A DNA stretch of 64,000 bases, from the NCBI RefSeq assembly GCF_016862455.1, contig NZ_BOMZ01000103.1, forward strand, positions 28,917 through 92,916. The letters run 5' to 3'. The DNA is from Actinoplanes utahensis. Lineage in GTDB: Bacteria; Actinomycetota; Actinomycetes; Mycobacteriales; Micromonosporaceae. Under the pieces are notes generated by a model that saw only the letters and a list, made by a program, of their open reading frames with translations, did no database searches and had not been told where the DNA came from. Shown piece after piece: positions 61,486 through 64,000 of the stretch; the stretch's first letter is position 1; every line of letters starts with the position of its first letter. A program made the position numbers and the translations under genes.

Positions 61486-62793
61486 TCAGGCGGTCTCCGG
61501 CAGGACGCCCGCGAGATCGTCGCTGAGAAGCACCACCTGCCAGTTGCGGGCGCCGAAGCCGAGCAGCGTGTCACTGACCGTGCGGGGCGTAATCTCGTCC
61601 GGCGGGGACCAGGCCAGCCGGCGGATGAAGTCCGGGCTGATCAGGTTCTCCGGCGGCAGGTTGTGGCGCTCGGCGGTGCCCACCACGATCTGCCGGCATC
61701 GGGCCAGCCGGGCCGCGGCGACCGGATCGCGTTCCGCCCAGCGGTGCGGCGGAGGCGGGCCGTCGATCGGCTGGTTCACCGGAAGCTCGTCGTCGGGCAG
61801 CGACCGGGCCGCGTCCAGCGCGTCCAGCCAGATCTTCGCCAGCCGGCGCACCGAACGGCCGCCGAACCCGGGGATGCCGAGCAGGGTGCGCTCGTCCTTC
61901 GGATCCGCCTCGGCCGCGGCGACTATCGCCGAGTCCGGCAGCACCCGGCCGGGCGCGGAGTCCTTGCGGGCGGCGACACCGTCCCGGGCGTACCACAGCG
62001 CGCGGACCCGGGACTGCGCTCGGGCGCCGCGGACACGGTGTATCCCCGACGTCCGGCGCCACGGGTCCGGGCGCACCCGGGGCGGGCGGTCCGCGCCGGC
62101 CACCAGGGCGGCGAACTCCTCGGCCGCCCACGCCGCCTTGCCCTGCCGCTCCAACTCCTCGGCGAGCAGGTCGCGCAGGTCGGTGAGCAGCTCCACGTCC
62201 AGAGCGGCGTAGGTGAGCCAGGACTCCGGCAGCGGGCGGGTCGACCAGTCCGCGGCCGAGTGGTGCTTCTCCAGCGAGTAACCCAGCAGCTGCTCGGTGA
62301 GCGCGGCCAGGCCGACCCGCTCGAAACCGGCCAGTCGCGCGGCCAGCTCGGTGTCGAACAACCGGCGCGGCCGCATGCCGATCTCGGCCAGGCACGGCAG
62401 GTCCTGGCTGGCGGCGTGCAGCACCCACTCGGTGTCGGCCAGCGCGGCGTCGAGGGTGCGCAGATCGTCCAGGGGCAGCGGGTCGATCAGCACCGTTCCC
62501 GCGCCGGTCCGGCGCAGTTGCACCAGGTAGGCGCGCTGGGTGTAGCGGTAGCCCGAGGCGCGCTCGGCGTCCACCGCGACGGGCCCGGTGCCGGCGGTCA
62601 GCCGGGCGACGATCTCGGCCAGCTCGGCCGGGGTCTCCACCGGGCGGGGCGTGCCGTCCCGCGGCGCGGTCAGGGGTGTGCTGGGGCGGGAAACTTCCTC
62701 GGGACCGCCAGACGGGTCGGGCGGCACATCGTGCGGTCCGTCTCCTGCCGTGTCCGGCGAGTCCCGACGGCGCAGGGGTGCTTCGTCGGTCAC
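61486..62793 (-). CDS. rnd: Ribonuclease D-like 3'-5' exoribonuclease
   Basis: The enzyme trims RNA 3' ends. Its DnaQ-like exonuclease domain has DAERASGYRY near 70 (first acids), HAASQDLPCL and the late YAALDVELL (Tyr and Asp); an HRDC domain with LLGIPGFGGRSVRRLA follows near 285. The last 90 residues form an additional helical region with KHHSA-type elements earlier in the exonuclease. GTG 62793 (VTDEAP) is preferred to GTG 62817 on the basis of the start of similar proteins, but neither has a good ribosome site. In mycobacteria Rv2681 next to dxs is similar. Confidence 0.9.
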   Translation of the reverse strand: MTDEAPLRRRDSPDTAGDGPHDVPPDPSGGPEEVSRPSTPLTAPRDGTPRPVETPAELAEIVARLTAGTGPVAVDAERASGYRYTQRAYLVQLRRTGAGTVLIDPLPLDDLRTLDAALADTEWVLHAASQDLPCLAEIGMRPRRLFDTELAARLAGFERVGLAALTEQLLGYSLEKHHSAADWSTRPLPESWLTYAALDVELLTDLRDLLAEELERQGKAAWAAEEFAALVAGADRPPRVRPDPWRRTSGIHRVRGARAQSRVRALWYARDGVAARKDSAPGRVLPDSAIVAAAEADPKDERTLLGIPGFGGRSVRRLAKIWLDALDAARSLPDDELPVNQPIDGPPPPHRWAERDPVAAARLARCRQIVVGTAERHNLPPENLISPDFIRRLAWSPPDEITPRTVSDTLLGFGARNWQVVLLSDDLAGVLPETA

Positions 62794-62939
62794 TCCGTAA
62801 CCGTACGGGGACGGCACCCTCGCCGTGCGCAGCAGGGCACTCGGCGCGTCGATTCTCGATCTTTCGGGGAGTTCATCCGTTCCGCCTTCCGGTCCGTACC
62901 ACCTGTCGCAGCGCCGAGACCACCGGGAGGCCGCGCAGA

Positions 62940-64000
62940 ATGTCCACTTCTTTCGAGCCCTTCACGCCCGCCAACGGATCCGGCGGGCGCCGGCGTTCCC
63001 AAGAGTGGCCGGACTCCTGGCAGGACGACCGTTCCTGGGGTGACACGCAGGCTCAGGACCCGTGGGCGCAGCCGGTCTACCAACAGCCGGTCTACCAACA
63101 GCCGGTCTACCAACAGCCCGTCCACCAGCAGCCCGTGTATCAGCAGCCGATCCATCAGGAACAGGTCTACCAGGAACAGGTCTATCAGGCTTCCCAACCG
63201 GTCTACCAGGTCCCGCAGCCGGTCCATCAGGCGCCGCCCCCGGCGCTTCCCGGGAAGGAACGGCGCGGCCGGGCGAAGCCGATCATCATCGGGCTGGTGG
63301 TGGCCCTGGTGGCGGTCTCCGGCTGGCAGGCGTTCCGGGTGGAGAGCATGATCCAGAGCAGCAACGACCTGGCCGAGCGGGTGAGCACCTCGCAGGGCAA
63401 GACCGAGGAGCTGGAGAAACGGCTCACCTCGGTCTTCGACTCGGAGGGGGTCGCCGAGGGCGTCCTGCCCAGCGTCTTCCGGGTCCGGGCGGGCGAGTTC
63501 ACCGGCACCGCCTTCGCGATCGGCCGGGCCGGCGGGCGAACCAACCTGTTCACCAACTTCCACGTGGTGCAGGAGGTCTGGGAGGCCGGTGACCGCACGG
63601 TGGCCCTGGAACGAGGAAGCACCCGGGTCAACGCGACGATCGTGAAGGTGAGCGAGGCCAAGGACCTGGCGCTGCTGCGGACCGAGAAGGACGTCACGCC
63701 GCTGCAGGTGGCCCCGGGCTCGGTGAAATCCGGTCAGCAGGTGATGGTGGTCGGCGCGCCGCTGGGCCTGGAGGACTCGGTCACCACCGGGGTGATCAGC
63801 GCGTTCCGGACCACCGAGGACGGGCCGACGATCCAGTTCGACGCCCCGATCAACCCCGGCAACTCCGGCGGGCCGGTGGTCGACGCGAACAAGCGGGTGG
63901 TCGGCCTGGCCACCGCGAAGGCCCGGGACGCCGAGGGCATCGGCCTGGCCATCCCGATCGCGACGGCCTGCCAGACCCTGGGCGCCTGCAACGTCCCCTG
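62940..64000 (+). CDS. Trypsin-like (HtrA-type) membrane serine protease, cut by window end
   Basis: The frame runs from ATG 62940 (GGGAGG 9 bases upstream) to the window end, giving 353 residues without a stop. It has a cytosolic tail with QPVYQ-type pentapeptide repeats (about 43-85), one membrane helix (about 116-132), a coiled-coil-like linker and a trypsin-fold domain with His208 (TNFHVV), Asp242 (KDLALL) and Ser309 (NPGNSGGP). A C-terminal PDZ domain, if any, lies outside. It should act on the outer face of the membrane. Divergent from RNase D. Confidence 0.9.
   Translation, partial: MSTSFEPFTPANGSGGRRRSQEWPDSWQDDRSWGDTQAQDPWAQPVYQQPVYQQPVYQQPVHQQPVYQQPIHQEQVYQEQVYQASQPVYQVPQPVHQAPPPALPGKERRGRAKPIIIGLVVALVAVSGWQAFRVESMIQSSNDLAERVSTSQGKTEELEKRLTSVFDSEGVAEGVLPSVFRVRAGEFTGTAFAIGRAGGRTNLFTNFHVVQEVWEAGDRTVALERGSTRVNATIVKVSEAKDLALLRTEKDVTPLQVAPGSVKSGQQVMVVGAPLGLEDSVTTGVISAFRTTEDGPTIQFDAPINPGNSGGPVVDANKRVVGLATAKARDAEGIGLAIPIATACQTLGACNVP

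Overview
The window is high-GC actinobacterial DNA with GTG and TTG starts, many 4-base start/stop overlaps and very long GC-rich hairpins after genes. The gene content points to Micromonosporaceae, most likely an Actinoplanes-like genome: actinobacterial lexA, ideR, sigB and sigA, a Spo0M protein, many actinobacteria-only DUF families (DUF3039, DUF3093, DUF3099, DUF3159, DUF3710, DUF4193) and a full chemosensory gene set, which is uncommon in Actinobacteria and expected in zoospore-formers. No rRNA, tRNA, insertion sequence, prophage or CRISPR array was seen.

The backbone is a conserved housekeeping neighbourhood. From memory it follows the order of the Mycobacterium tuberculosis Rv2720 to Rv2681 region: lexA, nrdR, ideR, sigB, DUF3099, DUF3039, sigA, suhB-like phosphatase, cei-like, DUF4193, dut, DUF3710, OB-fold protein, DUF3159, ceoC/ceoB, APC transporter, RNA methyltransferase, dxs and RNase D. 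Several blocks are inserted in it.

0-15 kb: lexA faces a 45-residue membrane protein across three SOS-box-like sites. nrdR and nrdJ (B12-dependent ribonucleotide reductase) follow a promoter with three DnaA boxes. Next come a nucleotidyltransferase-like gene, a minisatellite, a hydrolase/HTH pair, a lipoprotein, ideR, an AcuC deacetylase next to a GNAT-acyl-CoA-synthetase fusion (probable eraser and writer of lysine acylation), sigB, spo0M and dtd.

15.3-27.8 kb: a chemosensory operon on one strand. It holds a soluble receptor with two signalling tips, a triple-CheW protein, CheB, a HEAT-repeat protein, CheR, a receiver, CheA, a small STAS-like protein, CheY, a second soluble receptor-like protein with a CheZ-like motif, a 90-residue unknown, a GAF protein and a HhH-GPD protein. 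No flagellar gene, canonical CheZ, CheC, CheD or transmembrane receptor is present. This is the best candidate for an unusual system.

27.8-47.2 kb: DUF3099, pseudouridine breakdown genes psuG-psuK, DUF3039, a TRIC-like channel, a helicase with a possible leader peptide, a membrane protein/XRE pair behind a 48-bp palindrome, sigA, then the phosphatase-to-dut block, potassium-related genes (ceoB, ceoC, KimA-like transporter) and a TrmA/RumA-type RNA methyltransferase.

47.2-64 kb: a repeat-rich 525-bp spacer with a giant hairpin, folD, dxs, three paralogous one-helix beta-propeller proteins, a two-component system, a P/Q/Y-rich membrane protein, fatty-acid oxidation genes fadB-fadA, RNase D and a trypsin-like protease cut by the window end.

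An unexpected sequence-level signal is a 203-bp tract shared by sigB and sigA with only three differences, all synonymous, which suggests gene conversion between the two sigma genes.
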